Positions 1 through 10,007 of a stretch of DNA of 64,000 bases are shown in pieces. Numbering within the stretch: the stretch's first letter is position 1; each line of letters begins with the position of its first letter. The stretch is from Veillonella sp. VA142. Lineage in GTDB: Bacteria > Bacillota > Negativicutes > Veillonellales > Veillonellaceae. Below the pieces are notes generated by a model. The model worked only from the letters and a program-made list of their open reading frames with translations, searched no databases and was not told the origin of the DNA. A program made the position numbers and the translations under genes. Where the stretch lies: NCBI RefSeq assembly GCF_003992135.1, contig NZ_RQVN01000004.1, positions 80,482-144,481 of the forward strand, written 5' to 3'.

Positions 1-93
1 CTCTAACAAAGCTGTCACCGGTACCTCTTGAGCAGGGCGAAAACTGGAATATCCATAAAAATGTTGCAATGCTCGTAAAGCTCTAGCATCCAT
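1..93 (-). CDS. recQ: RecQ-like ATP-dependent DNA helicase, N-terminal fragment
   Basis: Only the first 31 codons are inside the window. The peptide has an aromatic-Gly-Tyr segment followed by SFRPAQE, which matches the Q-motif region just before helicase motif I of RecQ (family form FRxGQ). RecQ unwinds DNA in 3'-5' direction during repair. The ATG at 93-91 has an AGGAGG-type ribosome site 8 nt upstream. The rest of the gene lies outside the window, so domains and intactness cannot be judged. Confidence 0.7.
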   Translation of the reverse strand, partial: MDARALRALQHFYGYSSFRPAQEVPVTALLE

Positions 94-142
94 ATGTCTT
101 TCCTCCTTTCTAATGCACTCATTCATCTAATTGTATCTATTT

Positions 143-171
143 ATTATACCATTTTTATAGATACCTATAAA
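143..171 (-). promoter_or_regulatory. Putative sigma-A promoter of recQ
   Basis: On the minus strand a TTTATA -35 (4/6) is followed by a 17-nt spacer and a perfect TATAAT -10, about 50 nt upstream of the recQ start codon. Confidence 0.5.
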
Positions 172-482
172 CTATTCCGACAAGAACTCTCCTTTCTTTT
201 CCATAGTCATTGCCTATATCGTTATATGCACCTTACAGTTTTTTATACTATTCCCTTAGTGTAATAATTTCTTTCGTCATGAACTAGCAGACATACCTAT
301 CTTGTTACACATTCCCCTTAAGACAGTACCTTCCTTACCGCACGTTATAACTTCCTAACAAGACCTACTAGGATTTATAATCGTGTCCATACACATTCGT
401 AGGAAAGATATACTAATTCTTACAGCCCCAGTGATTACTAAATATATGCTTTATGCTCGCCTCATCCCTAAGTATATTCTAC
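172..482. other. Intergenic stretch without recognisable gene
   Basis: About 310 AT-rich bases between the recQ promoter and the putP terminator. The only open frame that enters it on the plus strand is antisense to putP and has no ribosome site. I see no RNA gene or repeat here. Confidence 0.5.
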
Positions 483-526
483 AAAAAAATGTTGGCACCA
501 CTCCCAAAGGAGTAGCCCCAACATTT
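483..526 (-). terminator. Rho-independent terminator of putP
   Basis: AAATGTTGG pairs with CCAACATTT, with an inner ACTCC/GGAGT stem. On the minus strand the hairpin ends in a run of seven T. Confidence 0.8.
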
Positions 527-546
527 CATTTACTAGGTATATGTAA

Positions 547-2028
547 TTATAAAATATGCATTTGCTCTGATGCGTCGAACTCCGCTTGGATTTTTTTACT
601 TGGATCATGGTCTAATAAACTAACTACGAAGATAGCAATGGTAGACAAGATGAAGCCCGGTACGATTTCATACAAGCCGAACCAACCAAATTGTTTCCAT
701 ACAAGAACGGTAATGCCACCCACTAAGATACCTGCGATACAACCTTTTAGAGTCATGCGTTTCCAAATCAAAGAGATTAAGATAGCTGGACCGAACGCAG
801 CGCCGAACCCAGCCCATGCATAGGCAACCATCGTCAAGATGTAGCTTTGTGGATTCACTGCCATCACAATGGCAATGGCAGATACAATCAATACCGTAGC
901 ACGGCTAACCATGACAAGCTCACGATCCCTTGCATCACGAGCAAATACATTACGATATAAATCTTGAGACACAGAAGAGGCGGTCACCAACAATTGCGCG
1001 GAAGCTGTACTCATGATAGCCGCCAATACAGCAGACCAAATTAAACCAGCAATGAACGGGCTAAAGAGACTTTCACTCATCACAAGAAATACTGTTTCTG
1101 CATCAGCATCTACTAACGGTGTTGTTAAGTATACTTTACCAACAAGACCCACTGCCACCGCAGCCAACAAGGAGATAACCACCCAAATCATGGCAATGTT
1201 CGTTGCTTTTTTCAACTCTTTCGCATCGGAAATTGCCATAAAACGTACTAAGATATGCGGTTGACCGAAGTAACCAAGACCCCATCCTAGGCTAGAAATG
1301 ATACCCACCACCAAGGTGAAAGTATCTTGTTCCGGCCCCCAAATGGACAAGCCAGCAGGGAACTCCGTAGCAATTAACTGCGCCGTTTCCACAGGACCAC
1401 CTAAATACATGGCTGCCGTCACAGGCACTAGCAAGATGGCAAAGAACATCATCATCCCTTGGATACAGTCTGTCCAACTTACAGCTAGGAAACCACCTAG
1501 GAAGGTGTAGAAAATAACTACGCCTGCTGTAATAAATAGAGAGGTCATATAATCTAATCCAAAGATAGTATTAAATAACTTACCACCTGCTACGAATCCT
1601 GAGGATGTGTAAATTAAAAAGAAAATAACGATAAAGATAGCAGAGACTACCGGCACAATTCTTGATGTATCATGAAAACGGTTTTTCAAGTAATCCGGTA
1701 TGGTCAAACTGTTGTTCGCTACCTCTGTATAGTTGCGCAATCGTTTCGATACAAACACCCAGTTTAACCACGTTCCCAATGCTAAACCAATGGCAATCCA
1801 TAACGCCGATATCCCTGTTGAGTAGGCAAATCCAGGTAAACCCATCAACATCCATCCGCTCATATCAGATGCTTCTGCACTCATGGACGTGATCCAAGGG
1901 CCCAGCTGGCGACCTCCTAAAATATAGTCGTCTAAGCTATTAGACTTGCGGTAATAATATACCCCGATGTACATCATGAGGCCTAGATACAATGCAAATG
2001 CCCCAATCACTTCAAAATTGTTGTACAC
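547..2028 (-). CDS. putP: Sodium/proline symporter (SSS family)
   Basis: Encodes 493 residues, the usual PutP length, with about 13 hydrophobic segments. It imports L-proline with Na+ across the inner membrane. The segment ASDMSGW at residues 53-59 places Asp at position 55, the same number as the essential Na+-binding Asp55 of E. coli PutP. The following LMGLPG and the GGRQLGPW stretch at 38-45 are also typical. The start is GTG at 2028, preceded by an AGGAGGAG ribosome site. It is monocistronic: its own terminator lies at 483-526 and the divergent toxin-antitoxin operon lies upstream. Proline is the most likely substrate, but related symporters take other solutes. Confidence 0.92.
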   Translation of the reverse strand: MYNNFEVIGAFALYLGLMMYIGVYYYRKSNSLDDYILGGRQLGPWITSMSAEASDMSGWMLMGLPGFAYSTGISALWIAIGLALGTWLNWVFVSKRLRNYTEVANNSLTIPDYLKNRFHDTSRIVPVVSAIFIVIFFLIYTSSGFVAGGKLFNTIFGLDYMTSLFITAGVVIFYTFLGGFLAVSWTDCIQGMMMFFAILLVPVTAAMYLGGPVETAQLIATEFPAGLSIWGPEQDTFTLVVGIISSLGWGLGYFGQPHILVRFMAISDAKELKKATNIAMIWVVISLLAAVAVGLVGKVYLTTPLVDADAETVFLVMSESLFSPFIAGLIWSAVLAAIMSTASAQLLVTASSVSQDLYRNVFARDARDRELVMVSRATVLIVSAIAIVMAVNPQSYILTMVAYAWAGFGAAFGPAILISLIWKRMTLKGCIAGILVGGITVLVWKQFGWFGLYEIVPGFILSTIAIFVVSLLDHDPSKKIQAEFDASEQMHIL

Positions 2029-2101
2029 CCTACTCCTCCTTTCCTAATCCTTTCAGCTTTACTTAAAATTCTATAGAATGCATTCAGCATTAATCTGTTT
2101 T

Positions 2102-2110
2102 ATTATATCA
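2102..2110 (-). promoter_or_regulatory. Putative extended -10 promoter of putP
   Basis: The minus strand reads TGATATAAT, an extended -10 (TGn plus perfect TATAAT), about 75 nt upstream of the putP GTG. No good -35 hexamer is present. Confidence 0.45.
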
Positions 2111-2152
2111 TAAAAATATCTTCTCGTTACTACTTTATTTTATTATTATATG

Positions 2153-2181
2153 TTGCATGTTGCAATACAATTGTTTATAAT
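2153..2181 (+). promoter_or_regulatory. Promoter and overlapping palindromic operator of the toxin-antitoxin operon
   Basis: TTGCAT (-35, 2153-2158), 17-nt spacer, TATAAT (-10, 2176-2181). The -35 is embedded in a perfect 13-bp palindrome TTGCA-TGT-TGCAA (2153-2165), a plausible operator for autorepression by the antitoxin (inference). A GGAG ribosome site follows before the ATG at 2215. Confidence 0.65.
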
Positions 2182-2214
2182 TTAACTAACATAGTAAACT
2201 GAAAGGAGAGCCTC

Positions 2215-2505
2215 ATGAAATCTGCTAGTGTTAATGTCCGAATTAATGAAAATATCAAACAACATGCTGAAGCTATTTTAGAAGACCTTGGACTAAGTCG
2301 CGCTGTTGCTATTGATTTGTTTTATCGGCAAATTATCCTACATAAAGGATTACCTTTTGATCTAAAGTTAAATACACCACCTCTTAGTACAGCTGACTTT
2401 AGTCCTTCAGAATTAGAAGATATTTTATCTCGTGGAGTCGAAGAAACAAACAAGGGTCATGGACGTTCTGCTAAGGAATTTTTCACTACTTTACTAGGAG
2501 AATAA
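2215..2505 (+). CDS. RelB/DinJ-family antitoxin
   Basis: Encodes 96 residues. The N-terminus (SASVNVRINENIKQHAEAIL then a GLSRAVAIDLFYRQI helix) is the ribbon-helix-helix DNA-binding domain of the RelB/DinJ family. The C-terminal half should wrap the toxin. A GAAAGGAG ribosome site sits just upstream. Its stop is 2 nt before the next ATG, the usual antitoxin-toxin coupling. The pair probably autoregulates through the palindrome at 2153-2165. The exact subfamily is not assignable by eye. Confidence 0.85.
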   Translation: MKSASVNVRINENIKQHAEAILEDLGLSRAVAIDLFYRQIILHKGLPFDLKLNTPPLSTADFSPSELEDILSRGVEETNKGHGRSAKEFFTTLLGE

Positions 2506-2507
2506 TT

Positions 2508-2858
2508 ATGGAAACCTATGATATACAGCTTTCAGCATTTGCGGAATACAATTTATTAAATATCTATTGCTACATAGCTGAATCTTTCTCAATAGAAACA
2601 GCTAAATACACTTCGCAAAAAATTTATAAAGCTATAGAGAGTTTGTCATATCTACCGCATCGATATCGTATTCTAAGTGTATCTAAGTACACCAAAAATG
2701 TATACCATATCTATTCTTTCGAGAAATATGACATTTATTATAGTATCAACGAAATACATCATACAGTTACCATTCTTGCCGTATTAAACCAACGTCAGGC
2801 TCCTAATTATAGCTTGTTTCTACAGGAACTTTCAGCAGTATACGGAAAATACATATAG
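2508..2858 (+). CDS. RelE/ParE-superfamily toxin
   Basis: Encodes 116 residues and follows the antitoxin by 2 nt. The layout matches the RelE/ParE fold: a helical start (LSAFAEYNLLNIYCYIAES), a second helix ending in LPHRYR, then strands around YHIYSFEKYDIYYSIN and VTILAVLNQRQ. The order resembles ParE (gyrase poison) more than RelE (mRNA interferase), but the target cannot be told from sequence alone. A bidirectional terminator follows at 2868-2893. Confidence 0.82.
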   Translation: METYDIQLSAFAEYNLLNIYCYIAESFSIETAKYTSQKIYKAIESLSYLPHRYRILSVSKYTKNVYHIYSFEKYDIYYSINEIHHTVTILAVLNQRQAPNYSLFLQELSAVYGKYI

Positions 2859-2867
2859 ACTTTATGC

Positions 2868-2893
2868 AAAAAGGACCCCGAGGGGTCCTTTTT
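2868..2893. terminator. Bidirectional terminator between toxin gene and eno
   Basis: AAAAAGGACCCC-GAG-GGGGTCCTTTTT: a 7-bp GC-rich stem with A5/T5 flanks, serving the convergent toxin gene and the eno operon. Confidence 0.9.
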
Positions 2894-2908
2894 CATATTC
2901 ACATATTC

Positions 2909-4207
<1,299 letters not shown>

Positions 4208-5734
4208 TTATTGTACTAACAAACTTTCACCACTCATAGCTTCAGGTTGTTCTATACCACCTAATGCCAACATGGTTGGTGCCAAATCACATAACCGACC
4301 TGGTCGCAAGGTCACACCCTCTGGAGCACCCACTAAAATAAGTGGCACCGGATTCGTGGTATGCGCTGTGTGTGGAATTTCTGTGGTATGGTCCATCATG
4401 ACCTCAGAATTTCCATGGTCTGCTGTAATCAACAATTGTCCATTCATATCTTGAATAGCTTTCACGATTTTTGAAAGCCCTGCATCTACAGCCAAAATCG
4501 CCTGTTTTGCGGCTTCGAAATCACCCGTATGGCCCACCATATCTGGGTTTGCATAGTTCAAGATAATCATATCATACTTACCACTACGAATAGCGGCCAC
4601 AACCTTTTCTGTTACCTCTGGGGCACTCATTTCTGGTTGCAAATCATAGGTAGCAACCTTCGGAGATGGCACTAAGACTCTATCTTCCCCAGGGAACACA
4701 TCTTCCTTGCCACCATTAAAGAAATATGTCACATGAGCATATTTCTCTGTTTCTGCAATGCGCAATTGACGGTAACCGCCCTTGGATAATACTTCTCCTA
4801 AGGTATCTGTTAAAAGCTCTTTATCATACACCACAGGTACTGGCAAGTCCGCTTCATAGCGTGTCATACTCGCCACATAGGAACCTTGCAATACATATTT
4901 TCGTTCAAATCCAGTGAATTTAGGGTCTACCACAGCACGTACCAATTGACGAGCTCGGTCAGGACGGAAGTTAAAGAACAAGATCGCATCGCCATCTTGC
5001 ATACCTTTGTACCCTTCCGCCACGGATGGAATGAGAAATTCATCTGTCGTTTCCTCTGCATAACTGCGTTCCACCGCTTCATGGGCACAAGCGACTGATG
5101 TACCACTACCACAGACTATGGCATTATACGCTAGTTGTACACGCTCCCAACGTTGATCACGGTCCATGCCGTAATAACGGCCACCTACAGTAGCAATGGA
5201 GCCTAAACCCAATGCCTTGCAGTATAAAGCGATATCATCAATATAGGCCAACGCACTTTGCGGCGGTACATCACGACCATCTAAGAAGGCATGGATATAT
5301 ACAGTTCCCACACCGGCATCCTTAGCGCCACGAAGTAAGGCTTTCAAATGGTCAACATGAGAGTGAACGCCCCCATCCGATAACAATCCCACTAAATGTA
5401 AAGCTTGTTTAGCCCCTTCTTCATAGGCTTTCACCAAAGTGGGACGAGTGAATAAGGTCCCTTCCTTCGCTTCTTTCGTAATTCGCGTCAACTCTTGGTA
5501 CACAATACGTCCTGCACCAATGTTCAAATGGCCCACCTCAGAGTTTCCCATCTGTCCATCAGGCAAACCCACCGCCATACCAGACGCTTCTAATAAGGTG
5601 TGAGGACATGTATCCCATAGTTCTAAAAATGTTTGGGGATTTGCTTGTACCACAGCATTTGTTGGGTCTTGACCATCCCCAATACCGAACCCATCAAGGA
5701 TCGTTAGCATCACTGGTCCTTTTAATTTTGCCAT
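4208..5734 (-). CDS. gpmI: 2,3-bisphosphoglycerate-independent phosphoglycerate mutase
   Basis: Encodes 508 residues, the size of the Mn2+-dependent alkaline-phosphatase-fold mutase. It interconverts 3- and 2-phosphoglycerate. LDGFG carries the metal ligand Asp14, GNSEVGHLNIGAG carries the phosphoserine nucleophile (Ser65), and ITADHGNSE near the C-terminus carries further metal ligands. It lies between tpiA (19 nt upstream) and eno (12 nt downstream) in one transcription unit. No cofactor-dependent GpmA is seen in the window. Confidence 0.97.
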   Translation of the reverse strand: MAKLKGPVMLTILDGFGIGDGQDPTNAVVQANPQTFLELWDTCPHTLLEASGMAVGLPDGQMGNSEVGHLNIGAGRIVYQELTRITKEAKEGTLFTRPTLVKAYEEGAKQALHLVGLLSDGGVHSHVDHLKALLRGAKDAGVGTVYIHAFLDGRDVPPQSALAYIDDIALYCKALGLGSIATVGGRYYGMDRDQRWERVQLAYNAIVCGSGTSVACAHEAVERSYAEETTDEFLIPSVAEGYKGMQDGDAILFFNFRPDRARQLVRAVVDPKFTGFERKYVLQGSYVASMTRYEADLPVPVVYDKELLTDTLGEVLSKGGYRQLRIAETEKYAHVTYFFNGGKEDVFPGEDRVLVPSPKVATYDLQPEMSAPEVTEKVVAAIRSGKYDMIILNYANPDMVGHTGDFEAAKQAILAVDAGLSKIVKAIQDMNGQLLITADHGNSEVMMDHTTEIPHTAHTTNPVPLILVGAPEGVTLRPGRLCDLAPTMLALGGIEQPEAMSGESLLVQ

Positions 5735-5753
5735 AATCTACCTCAAACTAATA

Positions 5754-6503
5754 TTAACACGCTTTAATAATTCCAGTAAAAGATTCTGCTTTCAAGGAAG
5801 CACCGCCCACTAACGCACCATCTACATGGGCTTGTGCTAAAATATCTTTCGCATTCTCCGGTTTTACACTACCACCATAGAGAATACGTATTTGTTCTGC
5901 AATCTCAGGGGTATACATAGCAGCGATTTTCTCGCGAATGCTTTGACATACCTCCCCCGCTTGTTCAGCTGTCGCCGTACGTCCTGTGCCAATGGCCCAA
6001 ATTGGTTCGTAGGCAATCACCACTTCTGTCATCTCTTCTGCGGGTACTCCATGTAACCCCATTTCTAATTGGGAATGAATGAAAGCTACCGTTTCTCCGC
6101 TTTCACGTTGGTTTAAACTTTCACCCACACAAAGAATAGGGCTCATACCATGTTGTAAAACAATACGCACACGTTTATTCACACAGCGATCAGCTTCTTT
6201 AAAAATAGAGCGGCGCTCGGAATGGCCTACAATCACGTAAGATACGCCTAAATCTGTCAACATCGCCGGAGATACTTCCCCTGTATAGGCGCCAGATTCT
6301 TCGTGGGAAACATTTTGTGCTCCTACACGAATCTTGGTATCTTCTGCTAAATCAGTCACTGTGCTAATAGCTGTAAAAGGTGGACATACCACGACTTCAC
6401 AACTAGCATCAGTAACTAAAGTTTTTAATTGTTCTACGAATACGGTAGCTTCCGTATTCGTCATATGCATTTTCCAGTTTCCTGCAATGATCGGTTGTCG
6501 CAT
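5754..6503 (-). CDS. tpiA: Triosephosphate isomerase
   Basis: Encodes 249 residues. It interconverts dihydroxyacetone phosphate and glyceraldehyde 3-phosphate. All catalytic motifs are visible: GNWKMH near the N-terminus (Asn/Lys), VGHSERR (electrophilic His), AYEPIWAIGTG (general-base Glu and the mobile loop), and LYGGSVKPEN (phosphate grip). It starts 9 nt after the pgk stop codon and is 19 nt before gpmI. Confidence 0.98.
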   Translation of the reverse strand: MRQPIIAGNWKMHMTNTEATVFVEQLKTLVTDASCEVVVCPPFTAISTVTDLAEDTKIRVGAQNVSHEESGAYTGEVSPAMLTDLGVSYVIVGHSERRSIFKEADRCVNKRVRIVLQHGMSPILCVGESLNQRESGETVAFIHSQLEMGLHGVPAEEMTEVVIAYEPIWAIGTGRTATAEQAGEVCQSIREKIAAMYTPEIAEQIRILYGGSVKPENAKDILAQAHVDGALVGGASLKAESFTGIIKAC

Positions 6504-6512
6504 GATAACCTC

Positions 6513-7691
6513 CTACGCTTCTTGTAAGGCTGCAATACCTGGTAGTACTTTGCCTTCTAAATATTCTAAGGATGCACCGCCACCAGTGGAAATATGCGAA
6601 ATTTTATGACTTAAACCGCTTTTTTCAATAGCTGCTACAGAATCTCCGCCACCCACGATAGTAGTTGCACTCGCCTCTGCCACCGCTTTTGCTACCGCAT
6701 TCGTACCGCTAGCGAAGGCTTCCATTTCGAATACGCCCATAGGACCATTCCAAACGATCATTTTCATCGATGCCAAAGCTTCAGCAAATAACTCACGGCT
6801 CTTCGGACCAATATCTAACGCCATCCAACCATCTTCAATAGCTGTCGCATCCACCACTTTATGATTAGCAGTTTCACTGAAAGCGTCAGCCACTACGAAA
6901 TCTACTGGTAACAATAAATTAGTATTTGTTTCTTTCGCACGATTGATTAATTCACGAGCCAGCTCAAATTTGTCAGCCTCCACCAAAGATGTCCCTATAT
7001 TATGACCTTGGGCTGCCACAAAAGTATTCGCCATACCACCGCCAATAATTAACACTTCTACTTTTGGCAACAAATTAGAAATGACTTCAATTTTATCACT
7101 TACCTTTGCACCACCTATGATGGCTGCAAATGGGTGTTCTGGATGTTCTACTGCACCGCCAACATAGCGAATTTCTTTTTCTAACAAGAACCCAGCTCCC
7201 ATTGGTAAATATTTCGTAATCCCTTCCACGGATGCATGGGCACGGTGAGATACGCCGAAGGCATCATTAACGCCCACTTCTGCTAAGTCAGCTAATGCTT
7301 TTGCAAAGGTAGGATCATTTTTCTCTTCTTCTTTGTAGAATCGAAGATTTTCCAATACTACCACATCACCGGACTTCATTTCACTGACCGCTTGTGCAGG
7401 GATATCGCCGATGCAATCCTCTACAAAGCGAACTGGTTGTTCTAAGAGTTCACTCAATCGCTTGGCGCAAGGAGCTAAGGTAAACTTTGGTTTACGTTCT
7501 CCTTTTGGGCGTCCTAAATGAGAGGCAATGACAACTTTGGAACCTTGGTCAATCAAATGACGCAATGTTGGCAATGTGGCACGAATCCGTGTATCATCAG
7601 TGATAACACCTTCTTTCAAAGGTACATTAAAATCAACTCGTACAAAAACAGTTTTATTTTCTACATTCATATTTGCTAGTGAAAGTTTCAT
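6513..7691 (-). CDS. pgk: Phosphoglycerate kinase
   Basis: Encodes 392 residues. It transfers phosphate between 1,3-bisphosphoglycerate and ADP. The N-domain signature [11 protein letters not shown], the SHLGRPKG segment, the [10 protein letters not shown] region and the nucleotide-domain WNGPMGVFE and VGGGDS motifs are all present. The ATG at 7691 has a GGAGA ribosome site 4 nt upstream. It is first in pgk-tpiA-gpmI-eno. Only 64 nt separate it from gap and that gap holds a terminator, so it needs readthrough or a weak promoter I could not define. Confidence 0.98.
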   Translation of the reverse strand: MKLSLANMNVENKTVFVRVDFNVPLKEGVITDDTRIRATLPTLRHLIDQGSKVVIASHLGRPKGERKPKFTLAPCAKRLSELLEQPVRFVEDCIGDIPAQAVSEMKSGDVVVLENLRFYKEEEKNDPTFAKALADLAEVGVNDAFGVSHRAHASVEGITKYLPMGAGFLLEKEIRYVGGAVEHPEHPFAAIIGGAKVSDKIEVISNLLPKVEVLIIGGGMANTFVAAQGHNIGTSLVEADKFELARELINRAKETNTNLLLPVDFVVADAFSETANHKVVDATAIEDGWMALDIGPKSRELFAEALASMKMIVWNGPMGVFEMEAFASGTNAVAKAVAEASATTIVGGGDSVAAIEKSGLSHKISHISTGGGASLEYLEGKVLPGIAALQEA

Positions 7692-7723
7692 ACTATCTCC
7701 TATGTATATCCAACAAACATGCC

Positions 7724-7748
7724 AAAAAGGGACTACTCTCGTAGTCCC
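7724..7748 (-). terminator. Terminator between gap and pgk
   Basis: GGGACTAC-loop-GTAGTCCC, 8-bp perfect stem, followed by T5 on the minus strand. It lies inside the 64-nt gap/pgk spacer and would lower expression of the downstream genes relative to gap. Confidence 0.85.
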
Positions 7749-7755
7749 CGGCAGA

Positions 7756-8763
7756 TTATAAGCCTCGTTTGCTCATGTACACAGCTAGGTCAACAATACG
7801 AGAGGAATAGCCCCACTCATTGTCATACCAAGCTACTACTTTTGCCATATTGCCTTCCATCACCATTGTCAAGTCTGCATCTACGATAGAACTACGCGCA
7901 TCACCATTGAAGTCTTTGGACACTAATGGCAAATCAGATACTCCAAGAATACCTTTCAACTCACCTTCAGCTGCTTTACGGAATGCCGCATTGATGTTTT
8001 CTTTAGTTGCCTCTTTTTCAAGTTCTACTACTAAGTCTGTAACAGATACATTTGGTGTCGGTACACGAAGAGCAAAGCCATTTAATTTACCTTTTAATTC
8101 AGGTAATACTAAAGCCACTGCTTTTGCTGCTCCTGTTGTAGTAGGAATAATAGACATTGCTGCTGCACGAGCACGACGTAAGTCTTTATGTGGTGCATCT
8201 AATACACGTTGGTCATTAGTGTAAGAATGAACTGTTGTCATCATACCACGTTTAATGCCGAACTCTTGATGCAATACTTTTGCGAACGGAGCTAAACAGT
8301 TTGTAGTACAGCTTGCATTAGATACAACATGATGCGTAGCTGGATCGTATTCACTTTCATTCACACCCATAACAATCGTTTTATCTTCATCTTTACCAGG
8401 TGCAGAAATAATTACTTTTTTAACAGTACCACCAAGATGAGCCGCTGCTTTTTCACGAGAACGGAACACGCCAGTACATTCAATCACAACCTCTACACCT
8501 TCAGAGGACCAATCAATATTCGCTGGATCACGGTCACAGAATACACGCGTTTTTTTGCCATCTACTACTAAGTAATCACCATCTATTGTCACATCACAGC
8601 TTAAATTGCCGTGAATAGAGTCATGCTTGAACAGTAAAGCAGAACCTTCAATATCGCCAGTATCATTAATAGCTACTACTTCCACATCTGGATTGTTAAG
8701 AGCGGCGCGCATTACACATTTACCAATACGACCAAAGCCATTAATACCAATCTTCACTGCCAT
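7756..8763 (-). CDS. gap: Glyceraldehyde-3-phosphate dehydrogenase, type I
   Basis: Encodes 335 residues from the ATG at 8763; a TTG two codons upstream is possible, but AGGAGG is 7 nt from the ATG. The Rossmann motif INGFGRIGK, Asp34 (marking NAD preference), the catalytic Cys152 in SNASCTTNC and the C-terminal WYDNEWGYS are all present. It oxidatively phosphorylates glyceraldehyde 3-phosphate, or runs in reverse for gluconeogenesis. No cggR-like regulator precedes it. It has its own promoter (8813-8841) and is separated from pgk by a terminator. Confidence 0.97.
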   Translation of the reverse strand: MAVKIGINGFGRIGKCVMRAALNNPDVEVVAINDTGDIEGSALLFKHDSIHGNLSCDVTIDGDYLVVDGKKTRVFCDRDPANIDWSSEGVEVVIECTGVFRSREKAAAHLGGTVKKVIISAPGKDEDKTIVMGVNESEYDPATHHVVSNASCTTNCLAPFAKVLHQEFGIKRGMMTTVHSYTNDQRVLDAPHKDLRRARAAAMSIIPTTTGAAKAVALVLPELKGKLNGFALRVPTPNVSVTDLVVELEKEATKENINAAFRKAAEGELKGILGVSDLPLVSKDFNGDARSSIVDADLTMVMEGNMAKVVAWYDNEWGYSSRIVDLAVYMSKRGL

Positions 8764-8812
8764 AATCAATTCCTCCTAAAATTTCTTATACTACATGAGT
8801 TGTTATAATTCT

Positions 8813-8855
8813 ATTTTACAAGACTATTGTAGTTGGTGCAAGTTTTTTGTAGTTG
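8813..8855 (-). promoter_or_regulatory. gap promoter with paired direct repeats
   Basis: Minus strand TTGCAC (8836-8841), 17-nt spacer, TAAAAT (8813-8818). An exact 9-bp direct repeat CAACTACAA (minus strand) occurs at 8827-8835, just inside the spacer, and at 8847-8855, upstream of the -35. The copies are 20 bp apart, about two helical turns. This is a candidate operator for an unknown regulator. Confidence 0.6.
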
Positions 8856-8868
8856 ACGTAATAGATAA

Positions 8869-8912
8869 CAATAGAGGAAAACTGATATACCTCTATCAGC
8901 TTTCCTCTATTG
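8869..8912 (-). terminator. Long hairpin downstream of the 9.0-kb gene
   Basis: CAATAGAGGAAA-A-CTGATA pairs with TATCAG-C-TTTCCTCTATTG, 18 bp with one mismatch and a 6-nt loop. The minus-strand flank is TTATCTATT, a weak U tract. It is probably the terminator of the gene at 8964 and insulates the gap promoter. Confidence 0.6.
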
Positions 8913-8963
8913 TATGTACTACAAATTTTCAACTTTAGTGATTATATATGTATCTATACTTTA

Positions 8964-9401
8964 TTAATGCAGCACCCTCTTTTGAGAACTATATACCCGT
9001 TGTTTCATATACCAACAATGATAAGTTCGTTGCAACTCTTGCAACTGTTCCGCTAATACTCCTCCTTGCAATAGTGCTCGTACCAACTCAGCTGATTTAA
9101 TAAATAGTTCATCAATTTTAGCAGCTTTTATATAATTAATACTCCCTTCATTACTAATAATTAAATCCACTAAACTTACGTATTCTTCCACAATTCCATC
9201 ATTAAAATTTGTACGTTCTAGTTGATTCTGATTAATCGCTAAATTCATGCAGGTACAGAGCATGCACATGTAATCTACAGCCCCTTCTAATTTTTTCGGC
9301 GTTAACCTACTATGCAATTGTTCTTTGGCTACTGTCAAAGACGTACTAAAAAGGATTTTATAAAAACCCGTCTTGTCTAACGTATAACTGTATTCGTTCA
9401 T
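8964..9401 (-). CDS. Hypothetical protein, 145 residues
   Basis: I do not recognise this protein. From the ATG at 9401 (GGGAG ribosome site 6 nt upstream) it is soluble, with no signal peptide or membrane segment, and mostly helical by composition. It contains a MCMLCTCM cluster (residues about 46-53) that could bind metal or be redox-active (inference). An ATG at 9416 would add five residues. It overlaps a 37-codon upstream ORF in another frame, suggesting translational coupling, and is followed by a hairpin at 8869-8912. Confidence 0.6.
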   Translation of the reverse strand: MNEYSYTLDKTGFYKILFSTSLTVAKEQLHSRLTPKKLEGAVDYMCMLCTCMNLAINQNQLERTNFNDGIVEEYVSLVDLIISNEGSINYIKAAKIDELFIKSAELVRALLQGGVLAEQLQELQRTYHCWYMKQRVYSSQKRVLH

Positions 9402-9471
9402 AGCTTTCTCCCTCATATGCTACTTTTAGTAAATCCATACGTTCTTGCACAAGTTTTTTACCCTCTGACAT
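9358..9471 (-). CDS. Small upstream ORF, 37 codons, hypothetical
   Basis: ATG at 9471, preceded by AAGGGGTGA. It encodes a charged 37-residue peptide starting MSEGKKLVQERMDLLK and ending at TAA 9360-9358. It overlaps the start of the 8964-9401 gene by 44 nt in another frame. It lies on the transcript from the promoter at 9587-9615. It could be a real small protein or a leader peptide controlling the next gene. The evidence is only the start context and the position. Confidence 0.4.
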   Translation of the reverse strand: MSEGKKLVQERMDLLKVAYEGESYERIQLYVRQDGFL

Positions 9472-9586
9472 AGGTCACCCCTTTCTTTATGCTATGTATT
9501 CACACTTTTCTCTCTAGGACTTCCTAGTAATATCTTTATCCTATATCACACTTTTTTGGGATTTATTATCACCTTGATTTGCATTT

Positions 9587-9615
9587 ATCATATATAATTT
9601 TCTACAATTCGTCAA
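9587..9615 (-). promoter_or_regulatory. Promoter for the 9.4-kb small-gene pair
   Basis: Minus strand TTGACG (-35, 9610-9615), 17-nt spacer, TATGAT (-10, 9587-9592), about 115 nt before the small ORF start. The rest of the roughly 300-nt gap up to the tRNA terminator shows nothing else I can name. Confidence 0.55.
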
Positions 9616-9771
9616 TTATTTTTCATCATGAAAGCTATATAAAATAATCATAACAACTCTTATTTAAAGCTATTGATGGCTAATTCTTACAACGCATCCA
9701 TGGCTAATTACTTCTTATTCACTATAATCCTATCCTTACTCATTAAATAAAACTATCTATCAAAAAGCAAC

Positions 9772-9804
9772 AAAAAAGCAGATACTGTTTTCACAGTATC
9801 TGCT
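9772..9804 (-). terminator. Terminator of tRNA-Leu
   Basis: AGCAGATACTG pairs perfectly with CAGTATCTGCT across a 6-nt loop, followed on the minus strand by T6. Confidence 0.9.
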
Positions 9805-9810
9805 AATCGT

Positions 9811-9894
9811 TGGTGCCGGAGGTGGGACTTGAACCCACACGGTGTTACCCGCTTGATTTTGAGTCAAGTGCGTCTGCCATTCCGCCACTCCGGC
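9811..9894 (-). tRNA. tRNA-Leu (anticodon CAA)
   Basis: 84 nt including an encoded CCA. The acceptor GCCGGAG pairs with CTCCGGC. The anticodon stem CTTGA/TCAAG encloses loop CTCAAAA, giving anticodon CAA (reads UUG). The T-loop GTTCAAG is present, and the long variable arm (CGGGTAACACCG) is typical of class II tRNA-Leu. Confidence 0.96.
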
Positions 9895-10007
9895 TCGTCA
9901 ACGATATAAGTATACACAGAGGCAAAAAAAATGTCAATCTTTTTCCACTTTTTACACTATACCTAAAATGCAAATAAGAATTACATTTTAATATTATTCT
10001 ATTTTTA

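Noticed and set aside
383..823. 146-codon plus-strand ORF at the 3' end of putP
   Set aside because: Antisense to putP codons over most of its length, no ribosome site, and it crosses the putP terminator.
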